From contig DASSHI010000001.1 in assembly GCA_035693025.1 (NCBI GenBank), positions 186,001-250,000 on the forward strand: DNA of 64,000 nt. Direction: 5' to 3'. Position numbers and translations under genes: made by a program. This DNA comes from VRUE01 sp035693025 (GTDB lineage: Bacteria > Actinomycetota > Thermoleophilia > Solirubrobacterales > 70-9). Below the pieces are notes generated by a model. That model worked only from the letters and a program-made list of their open reading frames with translations. It had not been told where the DNA came from and ran no database searches. How positions within the stretch are numbered: position 1 is the stretch's first letter; every line of letters starts with the position of its first letter. Positions 41,919 through 52,948 of the stretch are shown piece by piece.

Positions 41919-42774
41919 CGCCCGCTACCACGCCATGTCGCTGATCGCGGTGTTCCTCGCCCTCGCGATCGGCATCCTGATCGGCGCCGAGTTCGGCGGC
42001 GACACGTTGACCAACACCCGCAAGGACCTCGAGCACAGCCTCACCGGCAACCTCCAGGACGCGCGCCAGCAGGCCGACGAACTGAGCGGCGAACTCGGCC
42101 GGGCCAACGAGTTCTCCAGCCGGGTCTACCCGGTGCTGGTGCGCGATCGGCTGCGTGGGCGCCGCATCGGCCTCGTCGCCTTCGGCGACCTGCCCGGCGA
42201 CGTCTACGGCGCAATCGAGGCGGCACTGGCGCCGGCGGGCGGCCATCTGGTCGGCGTCGGCGTCGTGCGCGAGCCGGTCGACACCCACGGGCTCGCCTCG
42301 GACCTGGCCAAGACGCGCTTTGCCAGGGTCGCCCGCGATCCGGATACCCAGACGGCTCTCGGGATCGGCTTGGGGCGGCAGGTCGTGCGTGGGGGGACGC
42401 TGCTGGACCCCGTGCGCAGCCATCTCTTCTCCCGCGCCAGCGGCAACTTCGGCGCACTCGACGCGGTGATCGTCGTCCGCGACCAGCCGCAGGAAATGGG
42501 GCCGGCGCAGCGCTCGGCCGCGGGGCGACTCGAATCGGGCCTGCTGAAGGGGATCACCGCCACCCACACCCCGGCGGTCGGGGTCGAGAGCAGCAAGACC
42601 GAACCGTCCTCGGTCTCCTTCTTCACCGGCAACGACCTCTCCAGCGTCGACGACGTCGACCTCGTCGCCGGCCGCCTCGCGACGGTCTTCGCCCTGCTCG
42701 GCGCCGAGGGCAGTTTCGGCGTCAAGGGCAGCGCCGACCGCCTGCTGCCCGACCTGCTCGAACCGCACGAATGA
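41908..42774 (+). CDS. mctB: MctB/SteB-like copper transporter-family protein
   Basis: A 288-residue protein of the Rv1698 (MctB) family. The N-terminal membrane anchor SLIAVFLALAIGILIGAEF is followed by a coiled coil (RQQADELSGELGRANEF) and an outward-facing globular domain. Proposed roles are copper efflux at the outer surface and pairing with SteA. The TTG start at 41908 overlaps steA by 11 bp, giving MGYSARYHAMSL; an ATG at 41935 would start within the membrane helix's approach. It overlaps the next gene by ATGA. Confidence 0.88.
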   Translation: MGYSARYHAMSLIAVFLALAIGILIGAEFGGDTLTNTRKDLEHSLTGNLQDARQQADELSGELGRANEFSSRVYPVLVRDRLRGRRIGLVAFGDLPGDVYGAIEAALAPAGGHLVGVGVVREPVDTHGLASDLAKTRFARVARDPDTQTALGIGLGRQVVRGGTLLDPVRSHLFSRASGNFGALDAVIVVRDQPQEMGPAQRSAAGRLESGLLKGITATHTPAVGVESSKTEPSSVSFFTGNDLSSVDDVDLVAGRLATVFALLGAEGSFGVKGSADRLLPDLLEPHE

Positions 42775-43603
42775 CCTGGGTCGGCTTCCCGGTGGGAATT
42801 GCGGTGGCGCTGCTGGTCGTCCCGGCGGGGGTGCGCGGGATGCTCGATGCCGGGCTGGCGCGCGAGAACTTCCGCGGCGCCCGGCTCGCCTTCCCGCTCG
42901 GGGCGGTGCTGGCGACCGCGGCGCTGGTCGCTCTGGCGCCGCTCGCCTTCCTCGACGACCGCGGCAGCCTCGAACTGCTCGACCCGGAACTGCGTCGCTG
43001 GCTGCCCTACGTGATCGGCGTCGCCTTCCTCGGCTTTCTCGACGACTCGCTGGGACAGGGCGAGGCCGCCGGCACGCCGCGCGGCTGGCGCGGCCACGCC
43101 CGGGCACTGCGCGAGGGGAAGCTCTCGACCGGGGCGATCAAGGCGATCGGCGCGCTTGCCCTCGCCGCCTATGTCGTCTCCGGCCGCGGGCTCGAATCGT
43201 GGCGCTACCTGGCCGACGTGGCGCTGCTGATCCTCGCCACCAACGCCTTCAACCTGCTCGACCTGCGGCCGGGCCGGGCGGAGAAGGGGCTGGCGCTGCT
43301 CGGCGCCGCGCTCTGCCTCGGCGCCTGGACGCTCGCCCCGCTCGACCTGCTGGGCATCTTCGCCGGGCCGGTGCTGGTCGGCGCCGCCTTCACCCTGAGC
43401 GAGCGGGCGATGCTGGGCGATACCGGATCCAATCTCGTCGGCGCGATCGGCGGGATCTGGCTGCTGGCGACGCTGGGGGGGACGGGCCGCCTGATCGCCC
43501 TCGGCGCGGTCGTCGCACTCACCGTTTTCGGCGAGTTGCGATCTATTTCTCAGACGATCGACGCGGTTCCGCCCTTGCGCTGGCTAGACTCGCTCGGCAG
43601 AGA

Positions 43604-43607
<4 letters not shown>
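42771..43607 (+). CDS. glycosyltransferase family 4-like membrane protein (MraY/WecA-related)
   Basis: A 278-residue polytopic membrane protein with the hallmarks of polyprenyl-phosphate sugar-1-phosphate transferases: GFLDDSLG (DD motif), NAFNLLDLRPGRAEKG (N..NxxD) and MLGDTGSNLVGA (GDTGS). It is shorter than MraY/WecA (about 320-360), and the N-terminal helices are compact. A sugar-phosphate transfer to a lipid carrier is likely, but the substrate is unknown. It lies between mctB and pyrG by ATGA overlaps on both sides, a place where I would not expect it from the M. tuberculosis order. Confidence 0.8.
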
Positions 43608-45277
<1,670 letters not shown>

Positions 45278-45287
45278 CCTGTCCCGC

Positions 45288-46397
45288 GTGGATCGGCTCC
45301 ATGAGAGGTTCGTCCGGCTATGCGAGATTCGCAGCCCGACCGGCGAGGAGCGCGAGGTCGCCGACACTCTGATCGCCGAGCTGCGCGCACTGGGACTCGA
45401 GCTGAGCGAGGACGACGCGGCCGGCCCGGCCGAAGCGGGGGCCGGCAACATCCTCGCCCGACTGCCCGGGCGTGGTGAGCGATGGCTGACGTTTTGCGCA
45501 CACATAGACACCGTGCCGCACGCCGGGCAGGTCGAGGTGGTCGAGGAGGAGGGAATCTTCCGCAGTCGCGGGGAGACGATCCTCGGCGCCGACAACAAGG
45601 CCGCGGTCGCGGTCTTCATGGAGCTCGTCGCCCGCGGCGTCGAAGAGCCGCCGCCGGTCGGGATCGAGTTGCTGCTGACGGTCGCCGAGGAGCAGGGGCT
45701 GCGCGGCGCCAAAGCCTTCGACGCCGGTGCCCTGCGGTCCGACTGCGGCTTCGTCCTCGATCACGCCGGACCGGTTGGCGAAGTGATCGTCGCCACCCCG
45801 ACCCAACAGCGGATCCGGGCCGACTTCGTCGGCGTCGAGGCTCATGCCGGGATCGAACCGGATGACGGCAACAGCGCCATCGCCGCAGCCGCAGCGGCGA
45901 TCGACCGCATGGAGCTCGGCCGGCTCGACCCCGAGACGACCGCGAACGTGGGGCTGATCTCGGGCGGCACCTCGGGCAACGTCGTCCCCGGTCATTGCAC
46001 GATCCACGCCGAGGCGCGCAGCCTCGACTCCGAGCGGGTCGCCGCGGTGGCGGGCGCGATGTCCGAGGCCTGCACCTGGGGTGCCAGCGAGCATGGCTGT
46101 GACGTCGACGTCCACCTCGAAGAGCTCTTTCGCGGTTACAGGCTGCCGCCGTCTTCGCCCGCCCTGGCGCTGGCCGAGGCGGGGCTGCGCGGCGCCGGCC
46201 ACGAGCCGGTCCGCACCGCGATCGGGGGTGGGAGCGACGCCAATGCCCTGCGCCTCGACGGCTTCGACTGCGTCCTGCTCGCGAACGGGACCAGCGACGT
46301 CCACACCTCCGACGAGCGGGTCGCGGCGCGTGACCTCGACACGATGCTCGAGGTCTGCGAGGGAATCCTCACCGCGGCCGCCGCCGACGCGGAGTGA
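45288..46397 (+). CDS. M20 family metallopeptidase, PepT-like
   Basis: A 369-residue zinc aminopeptidase or amidohydrolase of family M20. Metal and catalytic motifs: FCAHIDTVPH, GADNKAAVAVFMEL, LLTVAEEQGLRGAK, a dimerisation lid starting VEAHAGIEPDDGNSA, and GGGSDANALR. The form is closest to peptidase T-like proteins. The GTG start is 10 bp after pyrG. It overlaps the next gene by GTGA, so co-translation is likely. Confidence 0.88.
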   Translation: MDRLHERFVRLCEIRSPTGEEREVADTLIAELRALGLELSEDDAAGPAEAGAGNILARLPGRGERWLTFCAHIDTVPHAGQVEVVEEEGIFRSRGETILGADNKAAVAVFMELVARGVEEPPPVGIELLLTVAEEQGLRGAKAFDAGALRSDCGFVLDHAGPVGEVIVATPTQQRIRADFVGVEAHAGIEPDDGNSAIAAAAAAIDRMELGRLDPETTANVGLISGGTSGNVVPGHCTIHAEARSLDSERVAAVAGAMSEACTWGASEHGCDVDVHLEELFRGYRLPPSSPALALAEAGLRGAGHEPVRTAIGGGSDANALRLDGFDCVLLANGTSDVHTSDERVAARDLDTMLEVCEGILTAAAADAE

Positions 46398-47440
46398 GCG
46401 GCGGGCTGAAGCTGCGCCGCGGCACCGTCGTCGCGGAGGACCCGCTGACGGTCGAGCTCGACGGCGAGCGCCGTCGGGCCTGGGCGGACGAGACGCTGCT
46501 CGGCGAGATGCGCGAGGGGGACGAGGTGGTCGTCAACGTGGCCGCCCTCGACCTGGGGCTCGGCTCGGGCGGCTTCGACGTCGTCCACGTCAACCTGACG
46601 CGCGGCCTCGTTGCCGACCCCGCGGATGACGCCCACGTGATCAAGCTCAACTACACCTCGCTCCAGCACCCAGTCAACTCGGTCGAGCTTCCGGTGCGCT
46701 TTTTGACTGATATGGGAGCAAAAGGCGCACCGGAAGCGCCGAAGCGGAAGATGGCGGTGCTCGTGCTGCCACTGCATGGGCATCTGGCGCCGGCCGCTTG
46801 GGCGGCCGCCCAAGCGGCGCCCGGCCTGCGGGTCGGCTATGTGCAGACCGCGGGCGGCGCCCTGCCGGGCTCGTTTAGCCGCGACGTGGCGCAACTGCGT
46901 GAGCGTGAGCTGCTCTGCGGTCACATCGCCGCGGCCCCCGCCTATGGTGGGGAGCACGAGGCGCTGAGCGTCGTCGGCGCGCTCGACGCGGCGGCCAACC
47001 GCCTCGGTTGGGACGTCGCCCTGGTCGGTCCGGGCCCCGGCATCATCGGCTCCGACACTCGCCTCGGCCATGGCGGCATGGCCGCCCTTGACAACGCCCA
47101 TGCGGCGCTGGCGCAGGGCCTGCCGACCATGCTGTCGCCGCGCCTCTCGGCGTCCGATCCACGCGAGCGCCACCGAGGGGTGAGCCACCACACGCTGACC
47201 GTGCTCGAGATGCTGCTCGGTGTCGTGGACGTACCGGTGCCAAGCGGGCGCTCCGATGTCGCGGCGAGCCTGGGCGCGGTGGCGGGCGGTCGCCACGAGC
47301 TGCACGAGGCGGAGCCGGACCTGGCGGGCTACGCCGCGTCCGGCCTTCCGGCGCGCACGATGGGCCGTGGGATCTACGAAGATCGACTCTTCTTCGAAGC
47401 GCCCCTCGCCGCGGGCGCTCTCTTGCGCCGCGAGGAGTGA
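46394..47440 (+). CDS. DUF3866 family protein
   Basis: A 348-residue protein of the DUF3866 family, which is widespread in actinobacteria and Firmicutes and has no assigned function. It shows a beta-rich N-terminus (LKLRRGTVVAEDPLTVELDG), a central Rossmann-like part (GLRVGYVQTAGGALPGSFS) and LVGPGPGIIGSDTRLGHGG. A perfect 26-bp palindrome (46793-46818) lies inside the gene in the AAW/AAQ-coding stretch. The GTG start overlaps the previous gene by 4 bp. Confidence 0.85.
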   Translation: MSGGLKLRRGTVVAEDPLTVELDGERRRAWADETLLGEMREGDEVVVNVAALDLGLGSGGFDVVHVNLTRGLVADPADDAHVIKLNYTSLQHPVNSVELPVRFLTDMGAKGAPEAPKRKMAVLVLPLHGHLAPAAWAAAQAAPGLRVGYVQTAGGALPGSFSRDVAQLRERELLCGHIAAAPAYGGEHEALSVVGALDAAANRLGWDVALVGPGPGIIGSDTRLGHGGMAALDNAHAALAQGLPTMLSPRLSASDPRERHRGVSHHTLTVLEMLLGVVDVPVPSGRSDVAASLGAVAGGRHELHEAEPDLAGYAASGLPARTMGRGIYEDRLFFEAPLAAGALLRREE

Positions 47441-47465
47441 GGCCCGCACGGGAGAACGATCCCGC

Positions 47466-48413
47466 ATGGCCGTCGCCGTCGCACCCCGTTCCGAGGTTGA
47501 TGCGCGCTTCGAGGGGCTCGTCCTCGACTTCCTCTCCTACCTGGAGTTGGAGCGGGGACTCTCGCGCAACACGCTCAACGCCTACCGCACCGACCTGCTC
47601 CAGTACGGCGACTTCCTCGCCGGGCACGAGCTCGACGCGCTTGCCGCGCGCCCAGCCGACATCGGCGACTTCCTCGCCGACCTCGCCACCGGCAACGGCC
47701 GCCCCGCCTGTTCGGCGGCCACGGTGCACCGCAAGACCGCCTGCCTGCGCTCCTTCTACAAGCACCTGCGTCGCGACGAGCTGATCGGCGACGACCCGAC
47801 CGCGTCGTTGAGTGCCCCGCGGCGAGCCAAGAAGCTGCCCCAGGTGCTCAACTACGCCGAGGTGCAGCGGCTGCTCGCCGCCCCCCGCGGCAGCGAGCCG
47901 ACGACGCTGCGCGACCGGGCGCTGCTGGAGGTGATGTACGCGTGCGGGCTGCGCGCCTCGGAGACGATCGGATTGGGAATGTCGGACGTCGACCTGCGCG
48001 AGGGCCTGCTGCGAGCGCACGGCAAGGGCTCCAAGGAGCGGATCGTGCCGCTGGGCCGCAAAGCGATCGCGGCGATCTCGGCCTACCTGCGCGGCGGGCG
48101 TCCCAAGCTGGTTCCGCCGGAGCGCCACGAGGCACGCCTCTTCGTCAACTTCCGCGGCGGCCCGCTCAGCCGCCAGGGCCTCTACAAGATCGTCCAGCGT
48201 CACGCCCGCGAGGCCGGTCTCGCGGGCCGCATGAGCCCGCACACGCTGCGCCACAGCTTCGCGACCCACCTGCTGGCGGGAGGCTGCGACCTGCGGGCCG
48301 TGCAGGAGATGCTCGGCCACGCCGACATCGCGACGACTCAGGTCTACACGCACCTCTCCGGCGAGCGCCTCAAGGAGGTCTACTTCGAGGCCCACCCCCG
48401 GGCCACGGAGTGA
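47466..48413 (+). CDS. xerD: site-specific tyrosine recombinase XerD
   Basis: Resolves chromosome dimers at dif. The 315-residue protein has a core-binding domain (FLSYLELERGLSRNTLNAYRTD) and catalytic residues Arg in ACGLRASET, Lys in GKGSKERIVPLG, HTLRHSFATHLL, and the Tyr nucleophile in IATTQVYTHLS. In contrast to the element's integrase, it is the housekeeping enzyme: its length is near XerC/D, and it sits in the pyrG-to-xerD block seen in M. tuberculosis. Confidence 0.93.
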   Translation: MAVAVAPRSEVDARFEGLVLDFLSYLELERGLSRNTLNAYRTDLLQYGDFLAGHELDALAARPADIGDFLADLATGNGRPACSAATVHRKTACLRSFYKHLRRDELIGDDPTASLSAPRRAKKLPQVLNYAEVQRLLAAPRGSEPTTLRDRALLEVMYACGLRASETIGLGMSDVDLREGLLRAHGKGSKERIVPLGRKAIAAISAYLRGGRPKLVPPERHEARLFVNFRGGPLSRQGLYKIVQRHAREAGLAGRMSPHTLRHSFATHLLAGGCDLRAVQEMLGHADIATTQVYTHLSGERLKEVYFEAHPRATE

Positions 48414-48414
48414 G

Positions 48415-48459
48415 CGCCGTAGAGGTTTGAGCCGGTATGCGGTTCAAACCTCTACGGCG
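48415..48459. terminator. 19-bp stem hairpin between xerD and mutM
   Basis: 48415-48433 pairs with 48441-48459 across a 7-nt loop, all Watson-Crick except one G-U. It lies directly after the xerD stop. The right arm is followed by a G-run rather than T, so termination may be factor-aided, or the structure may protect the mRNA end. Confidence 0.6.
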
Positions 48460-48486
48460 GGGGGATCGGTGAGGTAGAAATCGGGG

Positions 48487-49404
48487 ATGCCCGAGCTGCC
48501 CGAGGTCGAGACCGTCTGCCGGCAGCTCGAGCCGGAGCTGGAAGGGAAGCGGATCGAGTCGCTGGAGGTGTCCGACCCGCGCTGGTGCAGGCCGATGCCG
48601 CCCGTCGAGCTGGAGGCGGCGCTCGCGGGTCGGACGATCGAGCGGCTGGGGCGGCGCGGCAAGTACCTGCTGCTCGGGCTGGACGGGGGGCAGACGCTGG
48701 TCATGCATCTGCGGATGACCGGCAACCTGGTCCTGGTCGAAGGCGACGAGAAGCTCGACCCCTCGGAGGGAATGCGGCTGTACGAGGGCGAGCGCTCGAC
48801 CTCCGAACGCCACCTGCGCGCCCGCTTCGTCCTCGACGACGGGCGTGAGGTCTGGTTCACCGACCCGCGCCGCTTCGGCGAGGCGCTGTTGCTCGACGAC
48901 GACGAGCTCGACGCCCACTTTGCGCCCCGGCTCGGGATCGAGCCGTTCTCCGCGGAGTTCACTCCAGCGGCGCTGGGCGAGATCGCCGCCAGCCGCAGCG
49001 TGCCGCTCAAGTCGTTCCTGCTCGACCAGAAGGGAATCGCGGGAGTCGGGAACATCTATGCCGACGAGGCGCTCTTCCGGGCGCGATTGCATCCGCTCTC
49101 GCCCGCGGGCTCGATGAAGCCGGAGCACCTGGAGGGGCTGCGCGACGCCGTCGTCGCGGCGCTCGAAGCCGGCATCGACGGCGGCGGGGCCTCGATCGAC
49201 GACTACCGTGACGGGCGCGGCGAAAAAGGCCGGATGCAGGACGAGTTCCTCGTCCACACCCGCGAGGGCGAGCCCTGCCCGCGCTGCGACGGGACGATCG
49301 AGCGAATCGTCGTCTCCGGCCGCTCGACCTACTTCTGCCCGGGCTGCCAGGTGAAACTGCGGCGCCGGCCACGACGACGCCGTCCGGCCCGTCGTTCACC
49401 TTAA
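48487..49404 (+). CDS. mutM: formamidopyrimidine-DNA glycosylase
   Basis: Removes 8-oxoguanine and ring-opened purines and nicks the strand. The 305-residue protein begins with the catalytic Pro/Glu (MPELPEVETV), then has the lysine in GKYLLLGL, LKSFLLDQKGIAGVGNIYADEAL with the H2TH helix, and the C-terminal zinc finger CPRCDGT and CPGCQ. A basic tail of about 15 residues extends beyond the zinc finger. The start ATG 48487 is fixed by the processed N-terminal proline. Confidence 0.95.
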   Translation: MPELPEVETVCRQLEPELEGKRIESLEVSDPRWCRPMPPVELEAALAGRTIERLGRRGKYLLLGLDGGQTLVMHLRMTGNLVLVEGDEKLDPSEGMRLYEGERSTSERHLRARFVLDDGREVWFTDPRRFGEALLLDDDELDAHFAPRLGIEPFSAEFTPAALGEIAASRSVPLKSFLLDQKGIAGVGNIYADEALFRARLHPLSPAGSMKPEHLEGLRDAVVAALEAGIDGGGASIDDYRDGRGEKGRMQDEFLVHTREGEPCPRCDGTIERIVVSGRSTYFCPGCQVKLRRRPRRRRPARRSP

Positions 49405-49411
49405 GTCGGTT

Positions 49412-50140
49412 ATGGCCCCTGGCAAGACGCTGAAGACGGAGGCGGTCGTCCTGCGCAGCATTCGCTATGGCGAGGCCGATCGCATCCTCCATCTCTATAC
49501 CGCGCAGCGGGGCCGCGTGGGCGCGATCGCCAAGGGGGCGCGGCGTCCCAAATCGCGCTTCGGCGGACGCCTCGAGCCCTTCTTCCGGCTCGACCTCCTG
49601 TTGCACGAAGGACGCGGGGAGCTGCTCACGGTCACCCAGGTCGCCACTGTCGACGGCTACCCCCGCCTGCGCGCCTCCGGCGCGGCGCTCGGGGCCGGCG
49701 CCCGGGCCTGCGACGCCGTCCTGCGCCTGCTCGACTCGGCCGAGGCCAATCCGCCCGCCTACAACCTGCTCTGCCGTTACCTCGCGCTGCTCGACGACCC
49801 CGCGGCGCCGAATGCGGCGGCGCTGCAGACGGCGCTCTCCTTCCGCCTCAAGCTCGCCCTCGCGGCGGGCTTCTCGCCCGAGCTCGGCTCCTGCGCGAAC
49901 TGCGGCGAGGCCGAGCGCCTGGCCGGCTTCTCGGGCGCGGCGGGCGGCGTCGTCTGCGCGAGTTGCGAAGGGGGAGCCTTTCCGCTCTCGGAGGGAGCGC
50001 ACCGCTTCATGGTCGAATCGATCGCCCGGCCGCTGACCGAAGCGCCCGAAGCCGCCGAGCTCGAGCTGCGCCAGGCAGAACGGGCGATCGGCGAGACGCT
50101 CGAGCATCACGCCCACGTGCAGCTTCGATCCGCGGCGTAG
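49412..50140 (+). CDS. recO: DNA repair protein RecO
   Basis: Mediates RecA loading in the RecFOR pathway. The 242-residue protein has an N-terminal OB fold (AVVLRSIRYGEADRILHLYT) and a helical C-terminal domain with a zinc site (SCANCGE, CASC). It lies 7 bp after mutM and 4 bp before dgt, as part of a repair/replication operon mutM-recO-dgt-dnaG. The ATG at 49412 gives a slightly longer N-terminus than usual. Confidence 0.92.
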   Translation: MAPGKTLKTEAVVLRSIRYGEADRILHLYTAQRGRVGAIAKGARRPKSRFGGRLEPFFRLDLLLHEGRGELLTVTQVATVDGYPRLRASGAALGAGARACDAVLRLLDSAEANPPAYNLLCRYLALLDDPAAPNAAALQTALSFRLKLALAAGFSPELGSCANCGEAERLAGFSGAAGGVVCASCEGGAFPLSEGAHRFMVESIARPLTEAPEAAELELRQAERAIGETLEHHAHVQLRSAA

Positions 50141-50144
50141 GATC

Positions 50145-51161
50145 GTGGCCGTGGAGGCCACTGTGACGTTCGAGGGCCGTGTCAGAGCCTGGGAGGCTGA
50201 GTTCCTCTCCGATCTGGCGACGCCCTCATACCCCGCGCGACGGCGGATCGCAGAGCCCGACAGCCCGCTGCGCACGCCGTTTCAGCGCGACCGTGACCGG
50301 ATCGTCCACTCCAAGGCGTTCCGGCGGCTCAAGCACAAGACGCAGGTCTTCATCGCCCCCGAAGGGGACCACTACCGGACGCGGCTGACCCACAGCCTGG
50401 AGGCCTGCGGCATCGCCCGCACGGTCGCCCGCGCGCTCGGGCTGAACGAGGATCTGACTGAGGCGATCGGGTTGGGCCACGACCTCGGTCATCCCCCGTT
50501 CGGCCACACCGGTGAGGACGCGCTCGACGCGGCGCTGCGCGAACGCTGCAGCAGCGGCTTCAAGCACAACGAGCACTCGCTGCGGGTAGTAGACGTGCTC
50601 GAGCGCGACGGCCGGGGGCTGAACCTGACCGAGCAGGTCCGCGACGGCATCCTCAAGCACACCGGCTCCGATCGTCCGGCGACGCTGGAGGGACGGATCG
50701 TCAAGCTGGTCGACCGCGTCGCCTACATCAACCACGACATCGACGACGCGCTGCGGGCCGGGATCCTGCGGCCGCACGACCTGCCTACGGCCGAGATCGA
50801 GCTGCTCGGGCCGACCGGCTCGACCCGGATCGACACGCTGGTGCGCGACATCGTCGAGCGCTCCGCCGCGGCAGGAGACATCGAGCAGAGCGAGGAGGTC
50901 GCCGGGGCGATGCTGCGCCTGCGCAAGTTCATGTTCGAGCGCGTCTATCTCGGCGAGGTGGCCCGGGCCGAGCACGAACGGGCGCAGAGCGCCGTACGCG
51001 GCCTCTTCGACCACTACATGGCGCACCTGGAGGAGGTCCCCGAGGGCGAGCCCGGGGCGAGCCAGTGCCAGCGGGTAGCCGACTACGTGGCGGGGATGAC
51101 GGACCGCTTCTGCATCGCCCGCTTCTCCGAGTTGACGGTTCCCGAGGCGGCTCGCTTCTAA
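50145..51161 (+). CDS. dgt: deoxyguanosinetriphosphate triphosphohydrolase-like protein
   Basis: An HD-domain dNTP triphosphohydrolase of 338 residues that removes triphosphate from dNTPs. Motifs: LRTPFQRDRDRIVHSKAFRRLKHKTQV near the start, RLTHSLEACGIART with the first metal His, and GHDLGHPPFGHTGE with the HD pair. The remaining helices include INHDIDDALRAG. The GTG start is used. Its TAA overlaps the ATG of dnaG by one base; dgt-dnaG adjacency is common in actinobacteria. Confidence 0.94.
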   Translation: MAVEATVTFEGRVRAWEAEFLSDLATPSYPARRRIAEPDSPLRTPFQRDRDRIVHSKAFRRLKHKTQVFIAPEGDHYRTRLTHSLEACGIARTVARALGLNEDLTEAIGLGHDLGHPPFGHTGEDALDAALRERCSSGFKHNEHSLRVVDVLERDGRGLNLTEQVRDGILKHTGSDRPATLEGRIVKLVDRVAYINHDIDDALRAGILRPHDLPTAEIELLGPTGSTRIDTLVRDIVERSAAAGDIEQSEEVAGAMLRLRKFMFERVYLGEVARAEHERAQSAVRGLFDHYMAHLEEVPEGEPGASQCQRVADYVAGMTDRFCIARFSELTVPEAARF

Positions 51162-52948
51162 TGGCGCTGATCTCCGAGGAGAGCCTGGAGCGGGTCAAGC
51201 AGGCGGTCGACATCGTCGAGGTCGTCTCCGCCCACACCGACCTGCGCCGGCAGGGGGCGCGCTGGGTCGGCCTCTGCCCTTTCCACGAGGAGCGCACGCC
51301 GTCGTTCTCGGTCGACGCCCAGGAGAAGCTCTACCACTGCTTCGGTTGCGGCGTCGGAGGCGACACGATCAAGTTCGTCGAGGAGAAAGAGGGGCTCGGC
51401 TTCGCCGAGGCGGTCGAGCTGCTCGCCGACCGCTACGGGGTCGAGCTGGAGCGCGAGAAGGAGGATCCGCGGGCGGAGGCGCGTCGCCAGCAGCGCCGCC
51501 GCCTGGGCGACCTGCTCGACCGTACGGCCGGCTTCTATGCGCAGTTCCTCTGGGAGGCCGAGGAGGCCGGGAAGGCCCGCGCTTACCTCCGGGAGCGCGG
51601 CCTGGGCGAGGAGGCGCTGCGCGCCTTCGGCGTCGGCTACGCGCCGAGCGCCTGGGACACGGTGCTGCTGCGCGGCCAGCGCGCGGGCTTCAAGGTCGAC
51701 GAGCTGCGCGCGGTCGGGCTGGCGCAGCGCGGGCGCAGCGGCGGCGAGTACGACCGCTTCCGCGAGCGGATCATGTTCCCGATCCGGGACCGCCGCGGGC
51801 GCGCGCTCGGCTTCGGCGGGCGGGCGATGCGCTCCGACCAGGGGGCCAAGTACGTCAACACGGCCGAGACCGACTTCTTCCACAAGAGCCAGATGCTCTA
51901 CGGGATCGACCTCGCCAAGGAGGCGATCGCGAAGAGCGGCCGCGTGGTCGTGGTCGAGGGCTACACCGACGTCCTGGCCCTGCACCAGGCCGGGATCGAG
52001 GAGGTGGTCGGCGTCATGGGGACGGCGATCACCGAGGAGCAGGTGGCGGCGCTCTCCGGGATGGTCGACGAGGTCGTGCTGGCGCTCGACGCCGACTCCG
52101 CGGGGCAGGAGGCGATGCTGCGGGCGCAGCGGGTCGCCGCGGGTCGCAAGATGCGCCTGCGGGTGGCGGCGATGCCGCCCGGTGAGGACCCGGCGGAGAT
52201 GATCGCGGCAGAGGGGGGAGCCGAGCGCTTCCGATCGCTGGTCGACGGCGCCGTCGACCTGCCCGCCTTCCAGGTCGGTCTGGTCCTCGACGGCACCGAC
52301 GTCTCCTCGCCCGCCGAGCGCGACCGGGCGCTGAACGAGGTGGCGCCGATCATGGCGGGCATGGGGGAGACGGCGAGCCGCGACGACCTCGTGCGGCGGG
52401 TGGCCGGGAGGTTGGACCTCGAGCCGGCGCTGGTGATGGGCAGGGTGACGGCGGCTCAGCCGCTGAGCGGCGGCGGCTCATCGGAGCCCACTCGACGCTC
52501 GGCCGCCGCCCCGGCGCGGCCGCCGGTGCGCAGCGGTGGCGAGCTGACCTCGCGCGAACGGAGGGAGCGGGCGCTGCTGGCGATGTGCATCGCCCTGCCG
52601 GAGGAGGGGCGCGAGTACCTCGTCCGTCTCACCGACGAGCATCTCTCGCCAAGCGGCGTCCGCGTCGCTGCCTGGTTGCGCGAGCACCCGAGCGACCCGG
52701 CCTCGAACCTCCCGCACGACGACGAGCGGCTGGCGAGCCTGATCGCCGAGCTCGTCATCCTCGCCCACGACGAGCCCGCCTCGGCGGAGGCGATGGAGCT
52801 CAACTTCCTCCTGCTCGAGCAGCGCCGGCTCGAGTCCCAGATAGCGACGGCCGGCGAAGCCGGCGACTTCGAGCGCCGCGCATCGCTCAGCCGCGAGCGC
52901 GCCGCGCTGGTCGAGCGGATAGCCCGCACGGAGCGTGTCGGCGGTTAG
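51161..52948 (+). CDS. dnaG: DNA primase
   Basis: Synthesises RNA primers at the fork. The 595-residue protein has an N-terminal CHC2 zinc domain (GLCPFHEERTPSFSV, HCFGCGVGGD), the catalytic core with TOPRIM (VVVEGYTDVLALHQAG; LALDADSAGQ), and a C-terminal helicase-binding domain. An Ala/Pro/Arg-rich linker joins the latter. The stop codon's last base is also the first base of a long inverted repeat, which suggests the transcript ends there. Confidence 0.96.
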   Translation: MALISEESLERVKQAVDIVEVVSAHTDLRRQGARWVGLCPFHEERTPSFSVDAQEKLYHCFGCGVGGDTIKFVEEKEGLGFAEAVELLADRYGVELEREKEDPRAEARRQQRRRLGDLLDRTAGFYAQFLWEAEEAGKARAYLRERGLGEEALRAFGVGYAPSAWDTVLLRGQRAGFKVDELRAVGLAQRGRSGGEYDRFRERIMFPIRDRRGRALGFGGRAMRSDQGAKYVNTAETDFFHKSQMLYGIDLAKEAIAKSGRVVVVEGYTDVLALHQAGIEEVVGVMGTAITEEQVAALSGMVDEVVLALDADSAGQEAMLRAQRVAAGRKMRLRVAAMPPGEDPAEMIAAEGGAERFRSLVDGAVDLPAFQVGLVLDGTDVSSPAERDRALNEVAPIMAGMGETASRDDLVRRVAGRLDLEPALVMGRVTAAQPLSGGGSSEPTRRSAAAPARPPVRSGGELTSRERRERALLAMCIALPEEGREYLVRLTDEHLSPSGVRVAAWLREHPSDPASNLPHDDERLASLIAELVILAHDEPASAEAMELNFLLLEQRRLESQIATAGEAGDFERRASLSRERAALVERIARTERVGG

